DNA of 53,715 nucleotides from Chitinophagia bacterium (GTDB taxonomy: Bacteria > Bacteroidota > Bacteroidia > Chitinophagales > Chitinophagaceae). A program made the translations under genes and the position numbers. The stretch lies in NCBI GenBank assembly GCA_009920495.1, contig RFZW01000002.1, forward strand, positions 1 to 53,715, in the 5' to 3' direction. This document shows, piece by piece, positions 27,542 to 37,116 of the stretch (position 1 is the stretch's first letter; every line of letters begins with the position of its first letter). The notes beneath the pieces are model-generated. The model had not been told where the DNA came from. It saw nothing but the letters and a program-made list of their open reading frames with translations, and ran no database searches.

Positions 27542-29392
27542 TTATTGCTCTGGAATTTTATCCAAAGCAGGTACATTTAATTCTGCACCAGAATACCCCA
27601 CATTTTGATTAATACGTCCTCCAGTATTCCCCAAAATAGCAGATTGTGGTATTGGCCATAATACGTGGTATTGACTAATTTTCATCATATCATTATGGAG
27701 GGTCACAAAATTAGTTCTATAAAATATATTTTTTTCCAAAATACGATCAATCATAAAATTAGATGTGGAAAAAGCAGATAGTGTGTAAGTTTTACCATTA
27801 TATGACTTGCCAGTAGATGCAAAAATATAAGCAATTCTAGTTAACTCTGTTTTACGTGGCTCTTCCCAATATAATTCACGCGCTCTTTCATCTAAAATAG
27901 TTCCAATGCCAGTCACTTGCGAAGCTGTATAAGGCGAACACTTCGCACGCGTTCTTACCACATTAATATCAGCAGCTGCATTTGCCATATCCCCTTTCCA
28001 TACATAGGCCTCTGCTCTTAATAAATAAGTTTCTGCCAAACGGAAAACGTACCAATCACTATGTCCCCCTTGCATTGGATTTGCTTCTGTATCTGGCACA
28101 TATAATTTATAATGCGGCCAAGGATACCAGCTACGTAATGTATCTGCACATAATAATTTCCCTTTGGAATCATATAATTGCATACGTGCGCCATAATAGG
28201 TTGGATCAGATGTTTTTAAAGCTGGAGCAAAGTAGCGCACATTTTCCATGAACATATAGTTACCTGAAGTGGAGTCATGTCTTAAATCCTTTGCATCGTC
28301 CCAAATGTCCTTATACTCATAAGGCGTAGAACGACAACGACCAATACCACGACCATACAAATTCATGATATCAATTTCATTACCACCAGTAGCCGCAGCT
28401 CCCGCTTTACCATTAGGTGTAACGATATTAGTTCCAATAGAAATTCCTGGCACTGCTTGACGCATGATACGAGTACCTAATCCAGTACCCACACCAAATG
28501 CACCTGCACTACCTAAGCGATCAGTTACTAACATTAATACTTCCGTATTTGCAGCAGCCGCTTTATTATCTGGACGATGTAAATCCCAAGTTACATTCTT
28601 TGAAGCAATACCAGCATCTACTCCAAAACGATTGGTCATCAATTTATATGTACCATTATTAATCAGTGCTGTTGAAGATGCTATTGCATCATCAAATAAA
28701 CCTAATGCTAAATTTATTTTAGTTAATAAATGATAGCAAGCTCCGCGATTTACAGTTCCTTTATCAGCTGTCCATGGCACATATTGCACCGCATATTCTA
28801 AATCCGTTTTCATTCTTTTTAAAATCACATCGCGCTTAACAGTAGCAAAATCTACTTTCGCAGTGGTGATTTCAGTAATTGGACATGGTACATCTCCAAA
28901 CTGATTGGTTAAACGATAATAGTTATAAGCTCTGAAAAAGTAAGCCTGCCCCATAAAACTATTTCTTTCAGCATCTGTTAATGATTTCGCAAGTGGCAAG
29001 CGCGTTATAATTGTATTTGCCATACGAACACCAATCCACTCTTGATCCCAATACCAACCAATTCTATTAAAGTCACCACTATTTAATTGCGCATCAGGAC
29101 GTATTTGTAAATCCATATTTTGCGCAGGACCTGTTTTATCATCGGTACCTTCTACAGAAATATCGGAGAATATGCTTTCTGTAATAATGGGAGAACCGTC
29201 TCCAAAAAATTCATCCCTTATGTTTTTTGCCGAAGCACCTAAAGCTGCTTTAAAACCAGTTGCATCCACAAAAGTGTTTTCTGGTGAATAAATGGATAAA
29301 GGCTTTGGTGTTAACCAATCCTTATTACAACTACTTACTACTACCATCAGCAGGTAAGCAAATATGCTAAAGTATTTTATATTATTTTTCAT
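27542..29392 (-). CDS. susD: SusD/RagB-family outer-membrane nutrient-binding lipoprotein
   Basis: Cell-surface glycan-binding lid of a SusCD importer. Lipoprotein signal ends at 'VVVSSCNKDW'. 616 aa with typical segments: 'AYFFRAYNYYRLTNQFGDVP' early, 'RLAETYLLRAEAYVWKGD' and 'INVVRTRA' in the TPR part, 'ILDERARELYWEE' and 'WPIPQSAI' near the end. It follows susC by 27 bp. The surrounding lyase and uronate genes suggest it binds an oligouronide. Complete. Confidence 0.94.
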   Translation of the reverse strand: MKNNIKYFSIFAYLLMVVVSSCNKDWLTPKPLSIYSPENTFVDATGFKAALGASAKNIRDEFFGDGSPIITESIFSDISVEGTDDKTGPAQNMDLQIRPDAQLNSGDFNRIGWYWDQEWIGVRMANTIITRLPLAKSLTDAERNSFMGQAYFFRAYNYYRLTNQFGDVPCPITEITTAKVDFATVKRDVILKRMKTDLEYAVQYVPWTADKGTVNRGACYHLLTKINLALGLFDDAIASSTALINNGTYKLMTNRFGVDAGIASKNVTWDLHRPDNKAAAANTEVLMLVTDRLGSAGAFGVGTGLGTRIMRQAVPGISIGTNIVTPNGKAGAAATGGNEIDIMNLYGRGIGRCRSTPYEYKDIWDDAKDLRHDSTSGNYMFMENVRYFAPALKTSDPTYYGARMQLYDSKGKLLCADTLRSWYPWPHYKLYVPDTEANPMQGGHSDWYVFRLAETYLLRAEAYVWKGDMANAAADINVVRTRAKCSPYTASQVTGIGTILDERARELYWEEPRKTELTRIAYIFASTGKSYNGKTYTLSAFSTSNFMIDRILEKNIFYRTNFVTLHNDMMKISQYHVLWPIPQSAILGNTGGRINQNVGYSGAELNVPALDKIPEQ

Positions 29393-29419
29393 GTCTTTTG
29401 TTTTGTAATTATTAAGTGC

Positions 29420-32059
29420 TTATAAAGTAATGTTTAACCCAAAGTTGACATTATATGGCGTTGGCGCACCTCCGCTTGTTCCATTCTTATTTTCTGGATC
29501 AAAGTATATCCAATTGCTAAACACATGGGCGTTTACAATGTTTACGTAAAACTTAACATTGTCAAACTTCCATTTTTTTGCTAATTGACTTGGAACATTA
29601 TAAGCTAAACTTGCATTACTTAATCTTACGAATGAAGAAGCTCTATATACACCCCATGATACTGGACCACCCACATTTGAACCAATCCCAGCATAATCAT
29701 TGATTGGATTACTAGGTGTCCAATATGGTATTTTGTAAAAGTTAGAACGATCATAAAAAACGTTTCCTCCATTTAATTGCGAATTGGTTGCTTCACTAAA
29801 TGAACTTAACTGCCCAATTTTCGCATATAATGTAAATGACAAATCAAAGTTTTTATAAATTCTAAAATCATTTCTCAAGTTCCAAGAATACTTTGGTGTT
29901 GTTTCTCCTAAAAATTGTTTGTCAGCGATGGTATAAGCGCCATCATTATTTAAATCCACCAAACGCATATCCCCTGGTTTATACCCATAAGTTTTTGCTA
30001 AAGCTGCATCAGCAACCTGCCATACTCCTTGAATACCATAATTATAAATTGATGAAATTGAATGTCCAATAAACCATTGATTGGTCAAATCATCTTTTTC
30101 TGAACTTCCAATTTGCTTTCCAGTTGCAGGATCATAATCAGGAGTTGCACCATACAAATGGTTTATTTTGTTTCTATTTAACCAAAAACTAATCGTGCTT
30201 TTCCAAGTTAAATTTTTTCGTTCTAAGTTGACAGTGTTCATACTCATCTCAAAGCCCTTATTTTCCACTTCACCTAAGTTTACTAAAATACTGCTAAACC
30301 CTGTTACAGTAGGCAAAGAACGATTCACTAATAAATCCTTTGTAGTACGAACATAATAATCAATCGAACCACTTACTTTACCATTGAAAATTGAATAATC
30401 AATCCCTGAGTTTATCGCACTATTTCTTTCCCATTTCAAACTTGGATTGGACAAATTACTAGCAGCAACTGTTGAACCATTGTAAGCAGTACCCCCAGAG
30501 GTTACAAAAACAAAGGTACCTGACGTTAAGTTGGATAATGCTGCATAGCGGCCAATTTCTCGGTTACCATTTTCACCATAGGAAACTCTCAACTTTGCAT
30601 AATCCAACCACTTTTGAGTTCCTTTCATGAATTTTTCCTCATTCAATGCCCAGCTTAATGCAACAGATGGGAATGTAGCTCTTGGGTTTTGTTGTCCAAA
30701 TGCAGAATAACCATCACGGCGTGCAGTGGCTGTTAAGAAATATTTTTGATCATAGTTGTAATTGATACGACCCATTAAGGCATCCCCAGTTGCCATCTGA
30801 TCATCACTTGCAATTGTCGCAGGCAATGTTCCAGATTGAACTGCATGGAAACTTAAATTATCATTAGGTGCAAAATTCTCCGCATGCATTGTTGAGTTCC
30901 ATGATTGAAACTTTTCCGCATTGAATAAAAATGTCGCTTCAATGGTATGCTTGTCCAACTTCTGATTCCATCTCAAAATATTATCTAACTGCCAAGAATA
31001 AGTAGTTTGATTTCTTCTGTCTACCACACCTTTTTTAGCAGCAATGGTTGGGTTTAATGCAGACTGATGATTGAACTGCATTAAAAAATCATAACGAGGT
31101 GAAAAATTCACTTGGTAAGAAAAACCAAACGGCAATTTACCTTTTGCATATAATGATCCAAAAAAGTTGTTGTACTGATACATACGATCTGTATAAGTTT
31201 GATCCATAAATGGATGTGTATTATTTCCCGGATCATCATTTGGGCTTGTTCTTAAGGTTACCCCATCAGCTGCGTAATAGGAACCCCACGGCGTGGTTCT
31301 TGTAACATCACTTAAGTTTACGGGTATTGAACTTTCATCGCGATTTGAAAATTGAAAATTCATACCAACAGTTAAAAATTTAGCAGCAGTTGCTTCTAAG
31401 TTTAAACGTGTACGGAAAGTTTTGTAAGTATCCCCTACTGTTAAACCTTCATTGGTTAAATAACCTAAGGATAAATAATAATTATAATCATCTCTTCTTT
31501 GTGCTATACTAACTGTATGATCATGTTGTAAAGCATTGTCATTATAGATTAATTTTTCCCAATTTAACATTTGACCAGCTTGGTAGTTGGTAATTTCAAT
31601 GGGTTTTAAACGCAGCCTATTTAACCATTCAGTTGTAACATCACCAGTTGCACCCGTCAAAGCCATCCAGTCTGCTTGTGATATACTACCTGAAGGTAAT
31701 TTAGTGGGGTTTTGATATCTATATTTAATTCCTGGTTTTGATGTTGAATCATAACCCATCATACTCCAAATCGCATCAGCTCTAAAATCTAGCATCTCAT
31801 TGCCATCCAATAAATGTGGTTTATTGGCCAATTTATTGAACCCTATATTGTCATTAAATGTGATGATTGGCTTTCCTGACTTTCCTTTTTTAGTACTTAT
31901 CAATATTACCCCATTCGCAGAACGTGCTCCAAATACTGCAGCTGAACTCGCATCTTTTAAGATATCTATTGTTGCGATATCATTCGGATTAATATCCTCT
32001 AAGCCACCAGGATAAATAACTCCATCCAATACGATTAGAGGGCTTGAGCTAGCAGTCAT
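29420..32059 (-). CDS. susC: SusC/RagA-family TonB-dependent receptor, 3' fragment (plug end and beta barrel)
   Basis: 879 aa covering the second half of the plug (SSPLIVLDGVIYPGGLEDIN, 'ILKDASSAAVFGARSANGVI') and the whole 22-strand barrel to the C-terminal 'PYNVNFGLNITL'. The ATG at 32059 is not a natural start; it lies at a junction where about 25 residues of the plug (the 'AAG...GGG...IRG' stretch) are missing and the frame changes relative to the 5' fragment. Without the signal peptide and TonB box of that fragment it could not reach the outer membrane. Partner of the adjacent susD. Confidence 0.88.
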   Translation of the reverse strand: MTASSSPLIVLDGVIYPGGLEDINPNDIATIDILKDASSAAVFGARSANGVILISTKKGKSGKPIITFNDNIGFNKLANKPHLLDGNEMLDFRADAIWSMMGYDSTSKPGIKYRYQNPTKLPSGSISQADWMALTGATGDVTTEWLNRLRLKPIEITNYQAGQMLNWEKLIYNDNALQHDHTVSIAQRRDDYNYYLSLGYLTNEGLTVGDTYKTFRTRLNLEATAAKFLTVGMNFQFSNRDESSIPVNLSDVTRTTPWGSYYAADGVTLRTSPNDDPGNNTHPFMDQTYTDRMYQYNNFFGSLYAKGKLPFGFSYQVNFSPRYDFLMQFNHQSALNPTIAAKKGVVDRRNQTTYSWQLDNILRWNQKLDKHTIEATFLFNAEKFQSWNSTMHAENFAPNDNLSFHAVQSGTLPATIASDDQMATGDALMGRINYNYDQKYFLTATARRDGYSAFGQQNPRATFPSVALSWALNEEKFMKGTQKWLDYAKLRVSYGENGNREIGRYAALSNLTSGTFVFVTSGGTAYNGSTVAASNLSNPSLKWERNSAINSGIDYSIFNGKVSGSIDYYVRTTKDLLVNRSLPTVTGFSSILVNLGEVENKGFEMSMNTVNLERKNLTWKSTISFWLNRNKINHLYGATPDYDPATGKQIGSSEKDDLTNQWFIGHSISSIYNYGIQGVWQVADAALAKTYGYKPGDMRLVDLNNDGAYTIADKQFLGETTPKYSWNLRNDFRIYKNFDLSFTLYAKIGQLSSFSEATNSQLNGGNVFYDRSNFYKIPYWTPSNPINDYAGIGSNVGGPVSWGVYRASSFVRLSNASLAYNVPSQLAKKWKFDNVKFYVNIVNAHVFSNWIYFDPENKNGTSGGAPTPYNVNFGLNITL

Positions 32060-32555
32060 TCCCTCTTAACATATCGCCGACGGAACGTGGATTTTCATTT
32101 TCAAGTTGTGTCGCTTTAATTTGAGATACAGCACCTGTTAAATCTTTTTTACTTTGTGTACCATAACCCACCACCACCACATCCGAAAGTGATGATACTT
32201 GTTCTGTTAAAACTACATTTATCAATTTGTTGTTTTTTACAGCTACTTCTTTAGTTAAAAACCCAACAGCTGAAAATACTAATGTAGCATTATCTGGTAC
32301 ACTAATTGTAAATACACCTTTGGCATCTGTTATCACCGATGTTTTAGTTCCTTTCACAGTTATGGTAATACCGTCTAATGGCGTATTTCGACTGTCAGAT
32401 ACTTTACCCGTTACAGTAATTTGTGCTAATGCTATTTTCATTGCTGAAACACGCGCAGTAACAGGAGTTGAAGTAGTCACCAAGATGCTCAATAAACTTA
32501 GCATCAGTAAGCTACTCGACATTAGTTTTTTGCAATTTTTTTTGGTTTGTTTCAT
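32049..32555 (-). CDS. susC: SusC/RagA-family TonB-dependent receptor, 5' fragment (signal, CarboxypepD-like domain, TonB box, plug start)
   Basis: 168 aa: signal peptide, then a carboxypeptidase-regulatory-like domain starting 'ITVTGKVSDSRNTPLDGITI', then the SusC TonB-box region 'LSDVVVVGYGTQSKKDLTGA' and the plug start 'ENPRSVGDMLRGN'. After RGN the frame reads DC and stops, where families continue 'AAG...'. The next ORF takes up the plug in another frame. Both fragments together would make a normal receptor of about 1,070 aa. The deletion point is about 32055-32063. Confidence 0.88.
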   Translation of the reverse strand: MKQTKKNCKKLMSSSLLMLSLLSILVTTSTPVTARVSAMKIALAQITVTGKVSDSRNTPLDGITITVKGTKTSVITDAKGVFTISVPDNATLVFSAVGFLTKEVAVKNNKLINVVLTEQVSSLSDVVVVGYGTQSKKDLTGAVSQIKATQLENENPRSVGDMLRGNDC

Positions 32556-32800
32556 TTAACTATATTTTATTTAATGTTTTGCTTTTTACAGAACTGTACC
32601 TGATACATTATTCATTATTGAATTTTATACCAACTACAATTACCGCTTGTAAAATATTAATTAGAAAATTTTACCTAGATTAAACCCATCTAAGCAAAAA
32701 GTATCGAAGCAAAAAATAGCAAGCAATCGTAATTAAGCAGATTAAATTTATGTATAGAATTTGATATATAATAAAAATCAAATAACATTTTATTAACATG

Positions 32801-32820
32801 TCACGAAATCGTTGTCGTAA
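32801..32820. promoter_or_regulatory. Candidate LacI-family operator between susC and thuA
   Basis: TCACGAAATCGTTGTCGTAA, an imperfect 20-bp palindrome (7 of 10 half-site positions match). Its reverse complement, TTACGACAACGATTTCGTGA, resembles the site before lacI (TTACGCAAACGATGTAGTAA). It lies about 33 bp upstream of the thuA -7 element and about 250 bp upstream of susC. Confidence 0.5.
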
Positions 32821-32853
32821 TTATATAGCTTTATAGTAATTATTTTAGTAATT

Positions 32854-32861
32854 TAACTTTG
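32854..32861 (+). promoter_or_regulatory. Bacteroidota-type -7 promoter element for thuA
   Basis: TAACTTTG matches the Bacteroidota TAnnTTTG consensus exactly. The upstream box is a weak TTTA about 20 bp before. Transcription would start very close to the ATG at 32872, leaving a leader of a few bases. Confidence 0.5.
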
Positions 32862-32871
32862 CAAAAAACCT

Positions 32872-33777
32872 ATGAAAAAACAAAGCAATATCTGGATAGT
32901 ATTATTCGCTATCACTGCATTATGCAGCTCATTTTTATCTATATCGAAACCTTCAGATAATAGAAATAGAATTCCGTCTATAAAAAGTCACTCGAAGTCG
33001 AGTATAAAAATGCCAGACAAAGACAAGCTAAAAGGAAGCCACGTATTAGTATATACTAAAAATGGTAAAGGATATGTGCATGATAATATTGCTTCGGCAG
33101 TTGCTTGTATTCAAGCATTAGGCAAATCCAATAATTTTATTGTAGACGTATCAGACAACGCCACTGTTTTCACCGAGGCAAATTTGAAAAAATATAACTT
33201 ACTTATTTTCACAAGTACCAATAATGATGTTTTTGAAAATGATGATCAAAGGGTACAATTCAGACGTTATATTGAAGCAGGTGGTGGTTTTGTTGGTGTA
33301 CATTCAGTTACAGGTACCGAGCGAAACTGGACTTGGTTTAAAATGATGTTAGGCGAAACATTTTCATGGCATGCAAAATTTCAAAAATTTAGTATCAAAA
33401 ATTTAGCCCCCACCCACCCTTCTATGAAAGGTGTACCAAGTTTATGGACAAAGGAGGATGAGTGCTATTTTGGTAAGGAATTATATCCTGGTATTCAAGT
33501 ATTAATGGCACATGACTTATCTACACTAGATACAACTCAGAATGATATGATTACAAAAAATGCTGGATCATACGCACACTATTACCCCGCAGTTTGGTAC
33601 CAACATTTTGAAGGAGGTAACATTTGGGTAACTGCCTTGGGGCATGCAAAAGAAAATTACCAAGAACCCACCTATATCAATCATTTATTACAAGGTATTA
33701 AATTTATAGCCAACCAATACAACGGCTTAAATTATAATAATGCACATGCCATTACACGAGATGACCATTTAAAATAA
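32872..33777 (+). CDS. ThuA-like domain protein, exported
   Basis: 301 aa with an N-terminal signal/anchor segment and a ThuA-like (class I glutamine-amidotransferase-like fold) domain: 'GSHVLVYTKNGKGYVHDNIA', 'LLIFTSTNND', 'YIEAGGGFVGVHSVTGTERN' and 'PAVWYQHFEGGNIWVTALGH'. ThuA-type proteins occur with Gfo/Idh proteins in sugar 3-keto metabolism, and here it is followed by two Gfo/Idh genes. The exact reaction is not known. First gene of the plus-strand block divergent from susC. Confidence 0.85.
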   Translation: MKKQSNIWIVLFAITALCSSFLSISKPSDNRNRIPSIKSHSKSSIKMPDKDKLKGSHVLVYTKNGKGYVHDNIASAVACIQALGKSNNFIVDVSDNATVFTEANLKKYNLLIFTSTNNDVFENDDQRVQFRRYIEAGGGFVGVHSVTGTERNWTWFKMMLGETFSWHAKFQKFSIKNLAPTHPSMKGVPSLWTKEDECYFGKELYPGIQVLMAHDLSTLDTTQNDMITKNAGSYAHYYPAVWYQHFEGGNIWVTALGHAKENYQEPTYINHLLQGIKFIANQYNGLNYNNAHAITRDDHLK

Positions 33778-33802
33778 TAAAGAAATCATTAAAATAAAAA
33801 AA

Positions 33803-35188
33803 ATGAACAGACGAAATTTTGTAAAAAACTCATTCAAAGCAAGCGCAGCTACAACCCTAGCTGTTACAGGTTTTCCCACTATCGTTCCGGCATCCGTGAG
33901 AGGTAAAAATGCCCCTAGTAATAAAATTAATATTGGCGCCATTGGAGTGGGACGTATTTCACGTGAACACGATATGAAAGAAACCTTACCATTTGATCAA
34001 GCTCGCATCATGGCAGTTTGTGACTTAGATGCTAAGAGATTAGCCGATGGTAAAAAATATGTCAATGATTATTACGCAGCAAAAACTGGTAAACCCTATG
34101 ATGGGGTGACGATGTATGATGATCACCGTGCCCTATTACAAAATAAAGATATCGATGCTGTATTAATTAGTACCCCGGATCATTCACATGCTTATTTAGG
34201 TATTCATGCAGTGGAAGCGGGTAAAGATGTTTATTTACAAAAACCTGCATCTTTGACAATTGCAGAAGGACGTGCATTGAGTAATGCAGTACACCGTACA
34301 GGTCGTATTTTGCAAATTGGAAGTCAGCAAAGATCTTCCACACAATTTCGTTATGCCGCTGAACTAGTTCGTAATGGGCGTATTGGTGATTTAAAAACAG
34401 TGTACGTTGGTTTACCTGGTGATCCAGGTGGAGATGAGGAACCAGAAATGCCGATTCCAAAAAATTTAAATTATGATGCTTGGTTAGGATCTACACCCAA
34501 TGTTTATTATACGGAAAAAAGAGTGCATCCGCAAAATGATTATAGCCGACCAGGTTGGTTGCGTATGGAACAATTTGGCGCTGGTATGATTACCGGTTGG
34601 GGCGCACACCATGTTGACTGTGCCCATTGGGGAATGGATACAGAATATACTGGACCTATTGAAATTTCAGGACACGCTGATTTTCCAAAGTCAGGCTTGT
34701 GGAATGTGCATGGTTTATTTCAAACAGAAGGTGTTTATGCCAATGGCGTAAAAATGATTATCAGCAATGAAATACCCAATGGAATAAAATTTGAAGGAAC
34801 CGAAGGTTGGATATTTGTTACCCGTGGCGATTATCGTGCTAGTGCAAGTGATCCAATTCCAACAGGAAAAAATAAAGTATTACCATTAACTGCAAGCAAT
34901 AACAAAATCATTACTTCAGTGATTGGTGAAAATGAAATTAATTTATATAAAAGTGCGGACCAACATGGCAACTGGTTGGAAAGTATCATCAGCAGAAAAC
35001 AACCTATTTCTCCAGTTGAAATTGGACATCGCTCTTGCTCTACTTGTTTATTACATCATATTGCAATGAAATTAAAACGTAAAATTTATTGGGACCCAAT
35101 GAATGAGCGTTTCTTAAATGATGATGAAGCCAATGCAATGTTAAACCGACCACACCGCTTCCCATATGAAGTAAAGGGTTTGGATTAA
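33803..35188 (+). CDS. Gfo/Idh/MocA-family oxidoreductase with Tat-like signal
   Basis: 461 aa. N-terminus 'MNRRNFVKNSFKASAATTLA' is a twin-arginine-type signal. NAD(P) fold 'INIGAIGVGRISREHDM', then 'DAVLISTPDHSHAYLGIHAV', and 'DVYLQKPASLTIAEG', which has the family's catalytic-type Lys-Pro. 'GWGAHHVDCAHWGMD' in the C-terminal domain carries His residues typical of the substrate site. Lies 25 bp after thuA. Substrate unknown. Complete. Confidence 0.9.
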   Translation: MNRRNFVKNSFKASAATTLAVTGFPTIVPASVRGKNAPSNKINIGAIGVGRISREHDMKETLPFDQARIMAVCDLDAKRLADGKKYVNDYYAAKTGKPYDGVTMYDDHRALLQNKDIDAVLISTPDHSHAYLGIHAVEAGKDVYLQKPASLTIAEGRALSNAVHRTGRILQIGSQQRSSTQFRYAAELVRNGRIGDLKTVYVGLPGDPGGDEEPEMPIPKNLNYDAWLGSTPNVYYTEKRVHPQNDYSRPGWLRMEQFGAGMITGWGAHHVDCAHWGMDTEYTGPIEISGHADFPKSGLWNVHGLFQTEGVYANGVKMIISNEIPNGIKFEGTEGWIFVTRGDYRASASDPIPTGKNKVLPLTASNNKIITSVIGENEINLYKSADQHGNWLESIISRKQPISPVEIGHRSCSTCLLHHIAMKLKRKIYWDPMNERFLNDDEANAMLNRPHRFPYEVKGLD

Positions 35189-35234
35189 ATATTGAATTGC
35201 AAGAATTATAGCAAACTGAAAACAAACGCTAAAA

Positions 35235-35837
35235 ATGAAAAACAACTATTTTACTAGGAGCATTTTATTTTTAATTTGTTTTCAGTTTTTTTTAAATAGC
35301 AGCGCGCAAAATAGGTTAACCATTGGCACGTATAAAAACATATATGATATGTTAAAAGATGTGCCTGGGTTAGATGTTACCACCAATGGTGGCAAAGCTG
35401 GCTCAATCATTATTAGGGGTATTAGTAGTTTAAAAAGCCAACAACAACCCCTATTTGTAGTTGATAATGCAATTTATAATGGCGACATTATGAATATCAA
35501 TGTGCAGGATGTAGAAAATATCTCCGTTTTAAAAGATGCAGCGTCCCTCACTGCCTATGGCGCACAAGGCAGTGCAGGTGTAATTATAATTTCTATGAAG
35601 AAAGGCGCCAACCTATCCAAAGGACCTTTGGTTGAAAATCATAATGAATCCGCTTATACTTATTTTATTGACCATCAAACCAATTTAAAAATAATTGGAT
35701 TGGATGATAAAACAATTATTGAAGGGGTCATCAACAAACAGGTGGATACTGTATTGATTTTTACAAAAAGGCGAAAGGAAGTCATCGTCCCTATTAGGTT
35801 GATTAAAAGAGTTGAAATGCTACCCACTGATAACTAA
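35235..35837 (+). CDS. Stand-alone TonB-dependent-receptor plug-domain protein, exported
   Basis: 200 aa with signal peptide (ending near FLNSSAQ). Residues about 30-125 are a plug domain as in SusC: 'MLKDVPGLDVTTNGGKAGSI' followed by 'IIRGISSLKSQQQPLFVVDN' and 'ISVLKDAASLTAYGAQGSAG'. No beta barrel follows; the C-terminal 70 residues are unrelated to SusC, and the gene ends with its own stop before the next gene. The barrel is not hidden in another frame downstream. It may bind the same ligand or TonB-linked partner as SusC, but this is inference. In the thuA block. Confidence 0.75.
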   Translation: MKNNYFTRSILFLICFQFFLNSSAQNRLTIGTYKNIYDMLKDVPGLDVTTNGGKAGSIIIRGISSLKSQQQPLFVVDNAIYNGDIMNINVQDVENISVLKDAASLTAYGAQGSAGVIIISMKKGANLSKGPLVENHNESAYTYFIDHQTNLKIIGLDDKTIIEGVINKQVDTVLIFTKRRKEVIVPIRLIKRVEMLPTDN

Positions 35838-35939
35838 TCATCGGCTAAGAACCTTTTGAAATAAAACGTCCTAGAAAATAAAGAGTAAAACAATAACAAA
35901 GTTTAAATTATATTTGAAAACAAATTACAAAACAACCCT

Positions 35940-37030
35940 ATGAGTAACACTAATTCAGATCGTCGCAAATTTATTAAAACTACTTCCGCCCTATCAGGTA
36001 TGCTATTATTTTCAGGCATGTCTAATAAAATAAAAGCAGAAACAATACCGCAAGCAGCACCTATTAAAGTAGTTCCTAACCGCATAAAGTTTGGGGTCAT
36101 CAATATCAATCATCCACATATTTATGGCATGACTGAAGCGATTAAAAGAGGAGGTGGTCAACTTGTTGCTTTATATGCAAAAGAACCAGAATTAGTGGCT
36201 GATTTTTTAAAATCATTCCCAGAAGCAAAATTAGCAAAAGATGAAAAAGAAATTTTAGAAGACCCCAATATTCAATTGATTTTAAGTTCGGGCATTCCTG
36301 ACGAACGTGCCCCATTGGGTATTCGAGCAATGCAACATGGCAAGGATTATTTGACAGATAAGCCAGGGATTATTACTTTAGAACAACTTGCCGCAGTTCG
36401 GAAGGTACAAAAGGAAACGAAAAGGATATTTTCAATCATGTATAGCGAAAGATTGGAAAATAAAGGCACCGAAATGGCCAGCCAATTGGTAAAATCTGGT
36501 GCGATTGGTCAAGTGATCCAAACGGTAAACTTAGCACCACATCGCATCAACAATAGTATTGGTAAAACAGGATTAGCCGTTAGACCTGATTGGTTTTTTG
36601 ATAAAAAAAGATACGGTGGCATTTTAACTGATATTGGCTCGCATCAATTTGATCAATACTTACACTTTACACAATCAACAGAGGCGCAGGTATTAATGTC
36701 TCAAACAGGCAATGTGCATTACCCACAATACCCAAATTTCGAAGATTTTGGAGATGTCATGTTACAAGGCAATGGTGGTGCAGGCTATATTAGAGTTGAC
36801 TGGTTTACACCAGATGGTTTAAGTAGCTGGGGCGATGGCAGATTAACCATTTTAGGAACCGATGGTTATATCGAGGTTCGTAAAAATATTGATGTATCCT
36901 CAGGACATAAAGGGGGCAATCATTTATACATAGAACTGAAACCGCTATGTCCCAAACGCATTGCCTATTAGCTACAGAATTAGCATTAAAAGCACAAAAA
37001 ATGGCGAAGCCATTGATTCTGAAAAAATAA
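35940..37030 (+). pseudogene. Gfo/Idh/MocA-family oxidoreductase, frame-shifted near the C-terminus
   Basis: Tat-like signal ('SDRRKFIKTTSALSGMLLFS'), NAD(P) fold 'IKFGVININHPHIYGMTEAI', 'DYLTDKPGIITLEQL' and 'GGILTDIGSHQFDQYLHFT'. The ORF reads to a stop at 36971 with an atypical tail ELKPLCPKRIAY. In another frame just downstream, 'RTETAMSQTHCLLATELALK' and AQKMAKPLILKK to a stop at 37030 is the expected C-terminal helix of the family. About 20-25 residues are missing at 36925-36938 and the frame is shifted. Most of the enzyme (NAD fold and substrate site) precedes the lesion, so residual function is possible. Confidence 0.8.
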
Positions 37031-37062
37031 AGTTTACACAAACTACCTTTAGTATAGTGAAA

Positions 37063-37097
37063 AAAATAGCCATCCCAAATTAAAGGATGGCTATTTT
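37063..37097. terminator. Bidirectional terminator between Gfo/Idh and kduI
   Basis: AAAATAGCCATCC pairs perfectly with GGATGGCTATTTT (37063-37075 with 37085-37097), loop CAAATTAAA. The flanking genes converge and both sides have A/T runs. Confidence 0.92.
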
Positions 37098-37116
37098 AAT
37101 ATTAAACCCTTGCTAA

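Larger units (their letters stand above)
32556..32871. promoter_or_regulatory. Divergent control region between susC and thuA (316 bp)
   Basis: No gene fits. It holds the palindrome at 32801-32820 and, on the plus strand, an exact TAnnTTTG promoter element TAACTTTG at 32854-32861, 10 bp before the thuA ATG. The rest is very A/T-rich. The susC promoter must lie here on the minus strand but I cannot place it with confidence. Confidence 0.5.

Noticed and set aside
29420-32555. Programmed ribosomal frameshift in susC
   Set aside because: A frameshift alone would not explain the roughly 25 missing plug residues, and I see no slippery heptamer at the junction.
35235-35837. Plug-domain ORF as a remnant of a broken SusC gene
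   Set aside because: No barrel sequence was found in any frame before the next gene, and the C-terminal 70 residues are not SusC-like.
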